64,000 bases of DNA. It comes from Reticulitermes lucifugus (taxonomy: Eukaryota > Arthropoda > Insecta > Blattodea > Rhinotermitidae). Numbering within the stretch: the first letter of the stretch is position 1; every line of letters starts with the position of its first letter. The translations under genes and the position numbers were made by a program. Below are positions 12,093-23,960 of the stretch, in pieces. Location: the NCBI GenBank assembly GCA_026260175.1, contig JAKCWW010001107.1, positions 11,112 through 75,111 on the forward strand, given 5' to 3'. Below the pieces are notes generated by a model, which saw nothing but the letters and a program-made list of their open reading frames with translations, searched no databases and was not told where the DNA came from.

Positions 12093-13330
12093 GCTGCCGG
12101 AACAAGGAACCTGCCGTGTGTTCTATATTTGCAACAGAACTGATGCCAACAATAAGCTGTTCCAGTGTCATTTTATAAAGTGGTTACAGTATTTATGGTC
12201 AGCGCTCCGAGTGTGGCAATGCAGAAGTAATATTAATTTATTACAAAATTACAAATCTACGTTTTGATGATAATTTTATACCAGTACAGCCCAAAATATA
12301 TTGAGTTAATCTGAACTGAATAAAGAGTGACAAAAGTTTTAAGACTATGCATTTTCTGCACGTGGATTATACAATGACGATAATAGAAAAAATAATTTAT
12401 TTTTCCTGAATGGCTGTCAATAAGCATGTTACATCTCTCACATCACATGACGAATGTCGATTATTTTTTAATGTAGAGGGTGAACAGTAACTTTCTAGCA
12501 ATGCACCGTTGTTATGTGGTTATTACTTGAAGATCAAGAGTGTCCACTTCCAGTACGAAAGCATTCTCTAGCCTTTTCGGAAGGAAACTGTACGAGTCAG
12601 TGCAGTGTTTATATCTGGTCACACCATCATAACCTGCAGTCTGAATCCCTTGCACGTGTCTGTGTGCATTATGTGTGATTTTGCGTCTTTGTTACAAGAC
12701 AGCATCGCAGGCATCATAAAAATGACGATGAGGCGAAAAACAAGACAGGCAATGTACGTACAAATGTAACATTGAGGCGCGTTCGCGTAACCATTGTTAT
12801 CGTGGAAAAGCAGTAGCCTCTGTATTACATGTTCTGAGTGTGTGTCTGTAGCCTTAGTTATCCAGCATGGAAATCGCATGCGCTGTATTATATTGTCATC
12901 TGTGGCCTGTCTGGCTGTACCATATTGTTCCACATTATCTCAACGATTTTTGGAAAAAGAAAGTTATTGAACATAAAATGCGTGTTTTGACTTTCTCTAC
13001 AACTTGAGCGAGATATTATCATAAATGTACATAGGTGTTCATGTAAAGTACCGTTATTCTTGTCAGATTTTAACAAAATTTGTATTTTCTTGACAGATTT
13101 TCGAAAAATATTCAAATATTAAATTAAAAAAAAATTCGTCGAATGGGAGTCGAATCGAGATGTTCCATGCCGGCAGACGGACAGACAGACATGACGAAGC
13201 TAATAGTCGCTTTTCACAATTTTGTTCACGCGCCTAAAAATGAGAAAAACAGTATGGTAGGAACGTAACAAGTAGAGGAAGAGGAAAAAGAAAAGGAGAA
13301 GAATATGATAAGCAGAAGAATTTAAAACAG

Positions 13331-13480
13331 CTGTGTTCGTGATGTGACGCCGTGTAATTTGGTGGGTAGGTAGCAGCGTTTCGGAGGACAGTACTGCTCT
13401 TGTCCCCTACCCTGAAGATGGAGGCAGCACGTTCCACCAAGTTATGCGACGTCACGTACCACAAGACCGACATACTCACA
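13331..13480. repeat. Inverted-repeat element with divergent hammerhead-like motifs
   Basis: Left terminus 'gatgtgacgccgtgtaattt' then 'ggtgg' pairs with right-arm 'ccaccaagttatgcgacgtc'. Between them, the minus strand carries ...CCTCC-GAAACGCTGC (plus 'gcagcgtttcggagg', about 13373-13387). The plus strand carries CTGAAGATGGAGGCAGCACG from about 13410. Each arm thus holds a different surviving part of the CTGAAGA-stem-GAAACG motif, pointing outward. The left terminus shares the exact 13-mer tgtgacgccgtgt with the element at 17920. Confidence 0.55.
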
Positions 13481-14495
13481 GTCACTGCTGTCAGAACCTC
13501 AGATGTTACTTTTGAAACTTAAACGTGTTGTGATCTCCACATTTTGTTCTGCAGTATCAGTGTAGATGTAGCGACGTCTTATTGCTTGAACCTCAGAGAT
13601 GGTGATGAGACGTACATGCGGAGGATATGAATTTCTAGCCCGTGGCGTCCAATCATATCGAAATGTGGGTCATTTCAAAGCTCTATGGCTGTCTCGCCGA
13701 TGTAACCCCTCAGTCATAATTCATTGTGCTTCGAAAGACAGAACCCGAAGCGGCTAATTTATTTCTTGCAAGTATACAGCAGGGCAAAGTTAATAAATTA
13801 TACCCAATTAAGGCCATCAATAAACACTGTCCTTTGTTGTAAAAATGAAACAGTACATTGCAGGGATTCAGTAGCCGAATAACGGTCTGTGTTAAATGGT
13901 ATATTCGCTAATGACGTAAGTATGTTTCAACTGATGTTTCATTCAGCTGTAAATCACACGTTTCATCGTGCTTTACAGTAATATAGTAGACAAGAGGGCC
14001 GTCAGTTTTAAATCACGCTGCTGCATTGTTTACAATACCAAGTTATGTAACGAGCGCTGTAATTTAGCAAGCAAGAGGGCACTCAGTTTGACGATGCCAC
14101 TTCCCATTTGAATACTTTGAAGTGGTAGAATTTCACAACAGCGTTATGAAATCCAGTAATCACACTAAGCCTGTTGCAAGTATTACAATGTAATCGATTT
14201 TGTGATCGGTGTAAGCGGTCGTAATATCATAAGGAACTTTTTTTTTCTTACAAAATTCTGAGGTGGCAGCGACACCGACGCCTACACTCGATAATACAGA
14301 ACCCTGAAATTGTAGTATTGAAAGAGGTATAGCTTAGTCGTAAGTGCAAATAATATGATTAGAGCTGGTAATCGGTGTTAGCTCGCAGCTTAATTGACCA
14401 CTATAGATATATGGAACTTGCTACTGGGTTAGGAACAAGTATGACTAGCACAACAGAGAATGAACATTCGTAGAAATCGTGTATGAAGTAGATTA

Positions 14496-14679
14496 CAGTC
14501 GAACCCGGTTATAACGACATCGGTTTATACGACACCTCGTATATAGTATATAGTATATTCTGTGGTACCAATTAATTCCTCACTGTTAACCATAACATTA
14601 TATTCCTCGGTTGTAACAACACCGTTTATAATGACAAACTATTCAGTCCCTTTCGTGACGTTATAACCGATGTCGAATG
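14496..14679. mobile_element. pogo/Tigger-like MITE
   Basis: Starts CAGTCGAACCCGGTTATAAC and ends with the inverted, diverged 'gttataaccgatgtcgaatg'. TA dinucleotides flank both ends (14494-14495 and 14680-14681), as expected for Tc1/mariner-pogo insertions. The roughly 184-bp body has no transposase, and further 'cggtt(g/t)ata..acga' repeats lie inside. This terminal text is typical of small non-autonomous pogo-type elements. It depends on a transposase supplied elsewhere. Confidence 0.75.
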
Positions 14680-14681
14680 TA

Positions 14682-16361
14682 TATGTTTTCAGGCTTTCAT
14701 TGCAAGTATTTTTCAGACTTTAATCTACCGGGTTTTGACAGCGTGGTTAGTGATGTAGGTTCACGCGGAAGTATCGGAGAAAAATGCTGCTTCCACTTTC
14801 AGGGCTGAAGAAAGTGGTTTAAGTACACGCTGCTGAGTGACAAATGTTACCCTTCAATACACGTTATTAATACAAGTTTCAGGTTTTTAAGGCAATCTCC
14901 TGCGAAACGTCGGTGTCAATCAGCACGGTGCCAAAATTCACAGGACTACGATGTGTTGAAGTAACTTGTGTTATGCTAAAATTACAACCGTAGCGACGAT
15001 GGGAATTTTCATGGTTATGTATTTTGAAATTAGGAGCCTGTGGACGTAACCGCCAAGTTTAACACAAAAAAAAATCTGCATTTTGTCCAGGTATTGCTTT
15101 TTTGTGTACCGTGTGATTGTTTCCCTATACAGCATTCACCGATTTACCTTTGTAATGGCTACAGACTGCGTTCTGGGTGAGGTACGATACGAATCTTTAT
15201 ATGTGATGTGGATTCACTACAGTCCTGAAAGGTTTAAATGCAAAGTGCAGTCCTTTAACATTTAACATCTTATATACACGTAACATTCACTAACTGAATC
15301 AAAATTCCAGTCAATTAACGCTTAAGAATTACACACATGGTTCTTTCGGTTTCTGTTTGTATGGCATGTTCCTTTTATTTTGAAGCTATCATTATCGATG
15401 TCTATAATACACCGCTAATCGTTTGTATCTGTGATTTTGTTTCTATAGTGTCTCGTATTAATAATCATAACAGTGTCGTCACTACAACCATATATGTATT
15501 ATGTAGTATACAGGCCAGTTGTGTTGACGGCGTCTTTTGTGGTTATTAATGGTTATGTTAACATGTAAACACAACGGGATATCCTCGATTAAGCATCTCG
15601 AATCACATATTTAGAATCTGTGCCACTCACAGTCTCAGTGAAGACATCCCTGTTGAATTCTTAGTTTTTATGCACTTACAGTTAGACGTTTGTGGAATGG
15701 AGAGGTAACCTAGCTCTGGTTGAGGCTTTCTGCCTATATTGAACCCAAAGTAATTAGGCCCCAAAAGCTGTAACCCACTGTATAAATATTATTGTGCATA
15801 ACTAGAGCTGTTACAAGACGTTTCAGGAAATGCTCCATTGATTAAAATAAAATATTGCGTTGTCTTCATTTTAGGGTTAAGTTTAGTTCTGTGGGGCTCA
15901 TAGCCTGTACACAGTGTGGTGTAATAGAATTTAATTTGAATCGAGACAAAGAGAGGAAGGTCCTGGTAGCCAGTGGGGTTTTCATGCCAACTATTTATGG
16001 GCGCTCGGCCTTATGGTGGGGCGTCTAATGTGAAAAACGCATGCAACGAGCAGACAAGGACAGATAGAAGCAGATCATCAGAGAAGGATAATGAAAGGGA
16101 ATTGACAGCTGAAGGAATATACAGCGGGCCGTTCGTCATCGTCCTCAGGAAATGACTCACAATAACGCGGACAACAACCGCACGCTAATGTACTATATCA
16201 GACCTGTTTAACATGCATTCGGTTCGCGAAGGTGCGTCCAGACTACTCGTGCTCAAGCTGCAGAGACACGGGGCGACGTGCTGGCTGCGTGCAGACTTTA
16301 TGTGCCAGTGCTTGTGGATAGCCGATCTAGAGTGCACCTTGAAAGGGCCGTCTTCGAAGGA
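14682..16361. other. Gene-free stretch
   Basis: No gene seen. At about 14896 the plus strand has 'cgaaacgtcggtgtcaatca', a possible isolated hammerhead-like 3' half, with a small hairpin (cttccactttc...gaaagtgg) upstream at about 14791-14820. The open frame at 15973-16155 has no recognisable domain. Confidence 0.5.
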
Positions 16362-16680
16362 CAGTGATCCCTCGGTTTTGGCGGGTTCGTACTTCGCGGT
16401 TTCGCAAATTCATGGGTCGCCCCAAGAATAAAAATACAGCACTCGGACCCTTCCATGGACAGGAGCATCAAAATTGTTCGACAACTGAAAGAGGTCTTCG
16501 AGCCATACCGCATGATATTCAAGAAGTTGAAAGGAAAATATAAGCAGTTCCCCATGATACTGTTTCTGCGAAGAAAAGTAGAGCACTAAAATATTTTTTT
16601 GGGTGGGGGGGGTGGCTGTCAATTATTCGCAGATTTTCGCTTTTTGCGAGGGGGGCGGGGGTTAGAACCTAACCCACGCA
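16362..16680. mobile_element. pogo/Tigger-like non-autonomous element, decayed
   Basis: CAGTGATCCCTCGGTTTTGG at 16362, followed by 'cgtacttcgcggtttcgca', is typical Tigger/pogo terminal text. At 16620-16670 the opposite end reads 'ttcgcagattttcgcttttt' then 'gcgagggg' and 'gggttagaacc', the usual inverted partner. The ends have drifted and the flanking TA is not preserved. The interior is short and lacks a transposase frame. Confidence 0.5.
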
Positions 16681-17897
16681 GACAGCGAGGGGTAACTTCT
16701 ATACAGCCGCTCTGACGATCCGCCCGCGGATGGGTTCCCTGCTGACCTCATTGCTTCGGCTAGGACTGTGAAACTGTCCCCGTTCACGGAGCACAAGTAG
16801 TCTGGGGTCCACCTAGTGCTTCCTCTGCCCTTGGCTCCGGTTGACTGCCCTGCTTGGGTTTGGGCTCGTGAAACCGTCCACATATACGGAGACATCCGTA
16901 TAGGGGCGCTAGTCTGGGCGCACGGACTCATTGAAAGTTTCTTATCTCCATAGCTCAAAGGGCGTAGAATACTTAGATGACCGCGAGTTACAAACCTTAA
17001 AAGCATGCGTACATTACCACTAAAACCGCTGACGGATTTAAGTGAAATTTTATGGTGGAGATCCTTACTAACCACAGCCATGTGTATTTAATTTTGGTAT
17101 GTGGCATATTTTTCATAAATGGCTCATCGTGCAAAGGAAGAGTAAACCTACGTGGTAAAAAATGTACTTTTTTTACGGTCTGCAAGTTTTATTTGAGGCA
17201 TTTTACGACGTGACTAATGTTCAAGGAAGTACAAGGAGAAAATATTTTCGGACGCTGTGGCCTGTAGTTTTCCAAAGCCTGTAGGAATAACGGAATAAGT
17301 TTTGGTTTTATTTGTATGACTTTATATAAATTGTTGCTCAAATAAGGCTTACTGCACCAGAAATTAAAAGTCTTTGGTGTAGTATTCTCTAACAAGAGTA
17401 GACTTGTATGCGTAACAAATGAACACGAAGGCCATTAAGGGATAAAAATCGCAAAGAACGCGTTTGGGAAATACGTGTACTTCACTGGAGTACACTTTCC
17501 TCCCTTGTTTTTTGTTCAAGGACGTAGTGTTAACGACAAGGACGGTAGAAAATAAAAGAGTTTGACTGTCTTCCCTGTGTTTAGTCCCCCTGCCCTCCCC
17601 TCGCCTTTTTTTTTTGCGTATTCCTCTTCTCCTTTTCCTCTGAGGAAGTGAGAGGGAAAGTGCTTCTGATCCCTTGCCCGCACTTCTATTCACTCATATT
17701 GGACAATTTTTTTTAATACGCAGATGGATATTTATATGTTTCAGCCACTTCGGGTTTTTGGGCTGCAGGAGTTCAAGCAGTTGATATGATGCAAGAAAAT
17801 AACGAAAATATTCAAGCAAAATAAATGTAATAACCAGTTAGTCCTAATATACAGCCATGAGATCCAAAAATAAACAATGAGTTCTGCGAACATTTTG
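16681..17897. other. Gene-free stretch; imperfect 100-bp-spaced repeat
   Basis: A GC-richer segment (16680-17080) contains two imperfect copies of 'gtgaaac(t/c)gtcc...acggag' at about 16767 and 16867, exactly 100 bp apart. It is open on the minus strand for 139 codons but begins and ends inside repeat-like text ('gatttaagtgaaattttatg'). I do not call it a gene. Nothing else recognisable up to 17.9 kb. Confidence 0.5.
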
Positions 17898-18090
17898 TAA
17901 ACATTCATGTCTTGTGGAATGTGACGCCGTGTCCAGTGATAACTAGCTGTCGATGCCCCCGAGGATCGTACTACCTTCATCTTCAGAGTCAAGCAGACTT
18001 GGACGGACTTCGATCCTTCGAAACGTCGGTAGCTGTTTACCAGTCAGCACAGCTTAATATTCCACAAGACTTGAATGTTCTGCAATGTTG
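17898..18090. repeat. Inverted-repeat element with divergent hammerhead-like motifs
   Basis: The left arm on the minus strand has an exact CTGAAGATGAAGG core start and '...gtacgatcctc', then loses the GAAAC. Its outer end is tgtgacgccgtgt (17920) and 'acattcatgtcttgtgg'. The right arm on the plus strand has 'cgatccttcgaaacgtcggt' (about 18011) and ends 'ccacaagacttgaatgttc', the inverse of the left end. In the right arm GAAAC-GTCG-GT-A gives a two-pair stem III and an allowed cleavage base. Together the arms preserve both halves of the motif, but neither arm alone is complete. Confidence 0.55.
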
Positions 18091-18365
18091 CTGCAAGAAC
18101 CTCAGACCTCAGATAATTCGTAAAGCTAACTATCATGTTGCTTAGCTGAAGAGCTCCTATAAACTGTAGTACTCGTACTATTCATATTATTACTGTTATT
18201 TTATTTTACATTTTTGAATAAATTATTCCTTAAATATTGATTCTGTGTGCGTTAAACTTGTCGGATGTAACCACAGTTTCGTACGGACGCTTTGTTCATA
18301 ATTGTTGACTTAGAAACAACTTTTCTTGCATATGTAGGTATATTTATGATCTATATACGTTCCAT

Positions 18366-18697
18366 GCCGATCCCAGTGGCCGCGCAGTCTAAGGCGTGGG
18401 TCTGCGGCCGTTCGCTTGCTGGAATTATGGGTTCGAATCCCGCCGGCGGCATGAATGTCTGTCTGTTGTGAGTGTTGTGTGTTGTCAGGTAGAGGTCTCT
18501 GCGACGGGCNNNNNNNNNNNNNNNNNNNNNNNNNNNNNNNNNNNNNNNNNNNNNNNNNNGAGGTCTCTGCGACGGGCTGGTCACTCGTCCAGAGGAGTCA
18601 TACCGACTGTGGTGTGTCTAAAGTGTCTGATCGCGAAACCTCGAAAAATGAGGAGGCCTAGGCCCCCAAGGGGCTGTCGAGCCATAGAAAAAAAAAT
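18366..18697 (+). repeat. SINE family A containing an N gap
   Basis: Starts GCCGATCCCAGTGGCCGCG, B box GGTTCGAATCCC near 18430, A-rich tail to 18697. The 10-bp target duplication tacgttccat is at 18356-18365 and 18698-18707. Positions 18510-18559 are N. The 18 bases before the gap (18492-18509, gaggtctctgcgacgggc) are repeated exactly after it (18560-18577). Removing the Ns and one copy gives about 264 bp, the family's usual length. Confidence 0.9.
18510..18559. other. 50-base N gap, probably spurious
   Basis: Fifty Ns flanked by the same 18-base sequence on both sides, inside a SINE. Best read as two contig ends that overlap but were not merged. Confidence 0.85.
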
Positions 18698-18707
18698 TAC
18701 GTTCCAT

Positions 18708-20472
18708 AATTATTGCACTGCCCAGCGTCCATGATTCATTAATTATCGCCATGAAACCAAAAATTGATAAACATTTCTGCACGACCACCTTGTTCTTATT
18801 TTACATTTACAAAAGTATTACATTAAAAATTGCGTCTTTTTCCGAAATCTGTTACCATTTTATCACTTGAGTACCGTTTGCAGTGTATAGTGCTAGGTCG
18901 CCCCCACATCACAATTACGCGCGCCCGCCATGTTGCTGTTATCGACTGTGATAAAAGTACGGGGCTGGTGCTGCCCCTAGTGACATAAGGTTCATACCGA
19001 GTTTCATGAAAATCGGGCAGTTGTTTCAATATGTTAAGTCCTTACACAATACCCACAGCGTGATGATTTAATGGGCCTGCGTCTTTTTGGAATTGGAAGT
19101 AGGCTGAAAGTAACCTTTTGCTTTGAAAAGTCAGTTCCTGTCGTTTTGGTTGTTTGTCACGTCATCATTGAATTGTCATTTTAATTCTATGTTTCCGTTT
19201 GTCTCTCTTTCCTTTTCCCTTTTTGTTTGTTTGCTTGTTTGTTTCTGTCATTAATTAATTCATTCATTCATACATTCATTCTTCCTTTCTTTCTTGTTTC
19301 TGAAGTTTGCAGACAGTTACTGACAAAGCACGTCACATTACGACATTTGCGCTGTAATTCTGTATTTTATTTATTCACGTAGGTTGCTGTGTTTTCGCTG
19401 TCGACTGTATGACAAAGTAACAGATTAAAAAGCACTCATCCTACAATAGTGTAAGAGCATTGCCGCGTGAAGAGTATCATCCGCGCCCCCCCCCCTCCCC
19501 CCCAGCCATGACGCAGAGCATTTCACTGAATGAATGAATTTCTCCGCATCATTCGTATTACAGAACACGGTGTTAGTACGTATGTGGCTGCTGTGTTTTC
19601 ATTTATGAAACTCGCTCAGTTTTGTGTTTCTGTTAGTTACAGTGTTCGGATTATTGCTTTTGATGACTGGCAGAAGCGATCGGTTACTTATTTAATGCCA
19701 GCTGTTCTGCGGTTATTTATCTGGAGGGACTGAGAAGAACCATGAAGAACTAAATCAGGCATACTGCTCTTCATACCGAAAATTGAGCCTTCGACCTCTT
19801 GATTACGAAACAGGAGTACGATCTACGTAGCATTAAGATGTCGCTGTTACTGCGAAAGATACAGTGAGTACTGAACTCGTGAGCTTAGAGTGCTTTAAGT
19901 GTTCTGACAGGACCTAAATTTCTGGGGTCCACAGACAAAAAAAAGATGTATAAACGTGTTTTGTATTTTCTTCATTTCGAGAGAGAAGGATTTATAGAAT
20001 TTAAGAGCATATGAAGAAATCGAAGCGGTCAAGCGGGGTTGTCTACTCTAGCGAAGCAGGGGCTGTCTGTCGGAGCACAGTTACGATTTAGCAGTGGAAT
20101 GCGTCCACTAGTCTGCTTTACGCTGAACTTTGTGACAAGATTAGTCGATTTCTTTTGTCACTCTCTGCTTTCTTTGTATCTCCCCTTTAAATGAACCCTG
20201 GGAAATAAAGATACACATACCTTACACTTAACTTTGGCTGTGTCTGTCTTGGCCACGAAACGTAATGATTGTCGTAACTGTTTCCATGCTAAAGACGAGA
20301 TATCTCGCGTCTTTACGAGAAACGCATAATATGAACGCGTAATGCGAAGGTCGTGTCTGGCCGTCTATCGTATGCTCATACATGATTTTGGCATTAATAA
20401 TTTTATTTCGTTACCTTTGGTATTGTAATAGGCTTGTATGCAGGGGCCTAAGAAACTTGAGGTTGTGCCGTT
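18708..20472. other. Gene-free stretch
   Basis: About 18900-19030 includes 'gagtttcatgaaaatcgggc', a phrase common in dispersed insect repeats. A loose (ATTC)n-like patch with pyrimidine tracts lies at 19200-19300, and C runs at about 19485-19502. No supportable gene. Confidence 0.55.
19727..19850 (-). repeat. SINE family D-like fragment
   Basis: The plus strand reads 'gaagaactaaatcaggcata' and then 'gagccttcgacctcttgatt', resembling the 5.93 kb copy ('gaaacctaaatcaggctagc', 'gattcgaaccagacacctca'). The B box is degraded. Assignment is by analogy with that copy. Confidence 0.35.
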
Positions 20473-21018
20473 GCTTAATTAAGTACCACGCCTTGAATAC
20501 GTGTGCAGGGCCTGCCCGAGACATGTGATGACCCTGGGCAGGTTAATAATTTGGCGCCACTTAAAACCGATATTCTTTAAACTTTTTCGGCCTAGGACAG
20601 GGTTGGTGAAACTTTTTGAGAACGCGTGCCCAAATTGCGGATAATTTTCAGTGAAATTATTTCGCGTGTGGATACCTAAGTTTACTGGCACCATATTTCC
20701 GGTTATTCTGGCGACGTCTTAGCGCCCCATATAGGTTAGCGCCCCGGTCAGCTGCACGGCTGGCCCGCCTCTTAGTCTACCCGGTACGTGTGGGCAGTGG
20801 AGGTATAGCACCACGCATTCTGAACATCGGTAATAAGTAAACGTGAGTGATAGATTAGCTTCACTTCCTCGCCACTTTACTCCGTGAGAGGAGCTACTGA
20901 GTGACACCTATTGGCAGGAACCGGATGGGAGGCTGTGGAGAAGAGCATAAACGCTGCCTGTGCTGGGAATCGAACCCTGATTGTCTGGTCGCTTAGTCAT
21001 TATACTGACTAAGCTAAC
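20473..21018 (-). repeat. SINE family C interrupted by a DNA transposon
   Basis: The plus strand starts with the reversed tail 'cttaattaagtaccacgcct' then 'tgaa', is interrupted at 20506, and resumes at 20793 with 'gcagtggaggtatagcacca'. It ends with the reversed head 'gctgggaatcgaaccctgat' and 'agtcattatactgactaagc'. The break falls where other copies read 'ggcatatagg'. The SINE must predate the insertion. Confidence 0.8.
20506..20784. mobile_element. hAT-like non-autonomous element inside a SINE
   Basis: A 279-bp insertion flanked by the exact 8-bp duplication tacgtgtg (20498-20505 and 20785-20792), which is the hAT superfamily's target-site length. It begins CAGGGCCTGCCCGAG, and the right end reads CCGGG on the opposite strand. 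The terminal inverted repeat is otherwise poor, though 'ggctggcccgcc' near 20760 partly mirrors 'gggcaggccctg'. Interior 'cagggttggtgaaacttttt' at 20597 also resembles a hAT terminus, so the insert may itself be composite. No transposase. Confidence 0.65.
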
Positions 21019-23042
21019 CCAGATCATGTTTTTAATATCCGTGATATTTGCGATTTTTTACACCTAATCCTTAAGTTTTATCTTCAAACTACTGAACGGA
21101 CCTCGATTATATTTGTTATTACGGCTTACAAAGAAATTTATCGGGCGAAATTTATTTTGTCCTAGTAACGTACTGAACATATAATGCAAACTGAACTTCA
21201 TAAATGTTTTTAAAAATATATCACCGTACAGAAAACAGCGTTTGTTTACGATACAGGCCTACTTGTCATTTAAATTACAAATTTTTTATGAGTCTTCGAT
21301 ATGATGTTAATATTTAACTAAAGCATAGGAAGAAATTATTATTTATGTAGTGCGATATGATTAGCTTCGAAGCAATGGAATTCTACATGCCTCAAATGCA
21401 CATTGAGGCCAAAGAGTTTAGTCGGAAAATTTGTACTTTTTAATTTAATTCGTACTTCACCTGTAATGCGTGATTATGCTCTTTTTATGGGAGCATTTTG
21501 ATGTTTTGTTTTGTTTCTCAATTTCCATGGTGACTTATGTCTGTCTAGTGGCGTAGATGTGGCCCCTGCAGACCCGGCGACGCGGGGCGTCTCCATGGTT
21601 CAAGAGGGCCTCCAAACCTACAGGATACTAAATTTTTTGTGGGTTATTTTGGACTGAATTCTGTGCTCTTGACAGAAGAGAGTACTCTGAGAGATCTGGG
21701 AGTAACTTCAGTATGGCAGGTACCCCGACCGGTTATCTACACCATTGTGACTGTTCTTTGAAAAGAGCGAACATCGTTTGCGCTGTCGTGACACGATAGA
21801 GCATGCGTGTATTAACTCTAATGCTACACCACAAAACACGGCAGGACAGAAGGTCTGCTTTTCAATCTGATTTTCTAGTACGTAGGAAAGGTTTAAATAT
21901 ATCTCTACTGCCATAGTTATAAATTATGAAGTACTCGTATTTGTACCCTTTCAACAGTCGAAGTTGTGAATTAGGCCTATGCTTCATAGCATCAAAAGAA
22001 AGCACGCTTGCTTTCAAGTCACTTTTGATCTGTGTACTGATACATGTTTATTCTCTGTTGTTTCAGGTGAGTATACCACAGATATCTCGTAGTCTTCGGC
22101 ATTACAACCGAGAACATCACTGAAGAGTAAGTGGAAATGCCGTTTACTTAATTTAAAATGTTCAGAATTTTACATATGCTATGAAATTGTGAATTTCTAC
22201 TGTACTCTGAAGGCATGCTCATCCTGTAAGTGAGAGTAACTACTCGGAAAGGTATTTGAAAATAATCTCTGGCAGTAGCCTTTCAGAAGTTACGTAGCCC
22301 AAGCAGTGTTCAGTATAAACGTATAATCTGAGTTTGATACCTCAGCTGGCGAGAGGCTATCAGGATGAGATACTGTGATTTGGAGAACTTGCAGTGCGGG
22401 AAGACATGAAGCCTAGAGGTGGACAGGGTGTGCGAGCCTTCTGTTAAACGACGTATTTTTGTATGTAATGACAAAGTGTGTTATGGCCCGTGGATATTGA
22501 GGGGGAGACTGAAAATTTTACATGAAACATGTCGTTATTTTGTTAATGGTGTGGGGTAATTATCACACGTGAATCTATAGCAGTTGTATACTGTGACGGA
22601 CCTGAGTCTTCTTGACAAGTTGTCTTTTCGTATCCCAGTTCGTTTTGGTCGGATTTATGAGTTTTGTTCCTCTGAGGCTGTTGTATTCTGTCGTCTTGTA
22701 TTCTTCCTGAACCATATCATGCACTCATGGTCTGTATCTTGACGGTTTATTGTATGATTATCCTCACATCTGCACTTACGTCTGCCAAGCTGTTTATTCC
22801 TTTTGTATTTGCCACAAATTTCTGCATGCATTTTCCAAGTCTTATGCCCAGCATAATGAAATATGTTTGTAACTTGCTAGTTTATGTAGACTGTTTTTTT
22901 TTCAGCTTGACCGATTAGCGCCGACTCAACGCTCCGCCCGACGTTCTTTCAGCGTTGCGTCTTACGCCGCTTGTTGGGGAGGTTTAACAGTCAATGACGG
23001 GAGCAAGACAAACGATCGCAGTGATAATAACCTTTATAAAGT

Positions 23043-23131
23043 CTAATAAAAACTCACTAGAGCGTCGGACCGACGCTTATCAGTCAAGTTGGGAAAAAAA
23101 CACTCCATACATTGAGCGAGTTTTATTAAGT
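23043..23131. repeat. Hairpin-forming inverted repeat
   Basis: taataaaaactcactagag (23043) is mirrored by 'ttgagcgagttttattaag' (about 23112-23131). A small palindrome 'gcgtcggaccgacgc' lies just inside the left arm. It may be a small MITE remnant, but no target duplication is recognised. Confidence 0.4.
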
Positions 23132-23811
23132 CCCGCACCTAACCCCCAGTTGGCAGTTTAGCTCTTGGTGGCTGTTCGTAAGGTCGTATTCAAAATGATC
23201 ACAGCTTACCTGAAGGCCGCCTCCCCTATCCACTGCCTAAGGACACGCCGTGCCATGGTGGCATGGATCTATGCGTGATGTGTGGTTCTCATGTCAGCCA
23301 TGCTCTGGACGTTTTCTCCACTGTGTGTGTAGTTATAGTATCTCGTCATACGTTCGTCTGCTGTCACTTGCAAGCCTACTTCAAGACCTGTTTCATCTGT
23401 CCTAGATTAATCTTTATAAATGATTGCCGTCTGTGCAGTGTCCGTATACCGGGCGGCCGTGCGGCTGTCCCTTTAGCGGTGCCGCCTCATTTGTACAAAT
23501 TGCCGCAGTGTCTCATTCATTTATTTTTGGTTGCAAATAAATAACTTCGGCTTTCTTGGAGTGTCGCCCTTGCTGAAACATTGCTGTTCAATTACTGCCT
23601 GCACTTTCTCGCAGGTGACAGCTGGAACCGCAGACTTCAGGCCTGTCAGGCCTGGTTGTTGAGTGACAAGTGTGGGAGAAACATTTCTTCATGATGAAGC
23701 CTAATACTAGGTAGGAGAGAAGTTGCCGATGGACTTCTTGAGTCGCTGGTCAAAATATCTCGGCATTCTTACGAGAATACCTAAGTTTTATATTTTGTAA
23801 CTTTTTTGTGT

Positions 23812-23960
23812 CATGGTTGGATAGTCAGTGATGTGGCTTACTTATACCTGGATGACTAGGTTTCGAATCCCATTGAGGAGGCGGAAATTTTTACATCATA
23901 ATTAGACATTTGTCTGACATTGCCAGTTGTCTGAGGTCTCTTTGAGATACAAGACCGTTA
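23812..23960 (+). repeat. tRNA-like SINE head (unclassified)
   Basis: A-box-like 'atggttggatagtcagtgat' and B box 'aggtttcgaatccc' (about 23868) have the usual spacing. The downstream body 'attgccagttgtctgaggtc' does not match the families named here. Confidence 0.5.

Larger units (their letters stand above)
9720..14493. other. Gene-free stretch between listed repeats
   Basis: No gene is supportable. The open frames at 11134-11547 (minus) and 12619-12933 (minus) lack any recognisable domain, and the first crosses a SINE head. A purine-rich tract lies at about 13255-13320. Two imperfect copies of 'caagagggc..tcagttt' (about 13992 and 14073) form a small local duplication. Confidence 0.6.

Noticed and set aside
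13130-13215. B-box-like gattcgactcc on minus strand
   Set aside because: No A box at proper spacing and no second copy of the flanking sequence, so too weak to call a SINE.
16662-17081. 139-codon minus frame
   Set aside because: It covers a GC-rich patch with an internal imperfect repeat and dispersed-repeat text, and shows no family motif.
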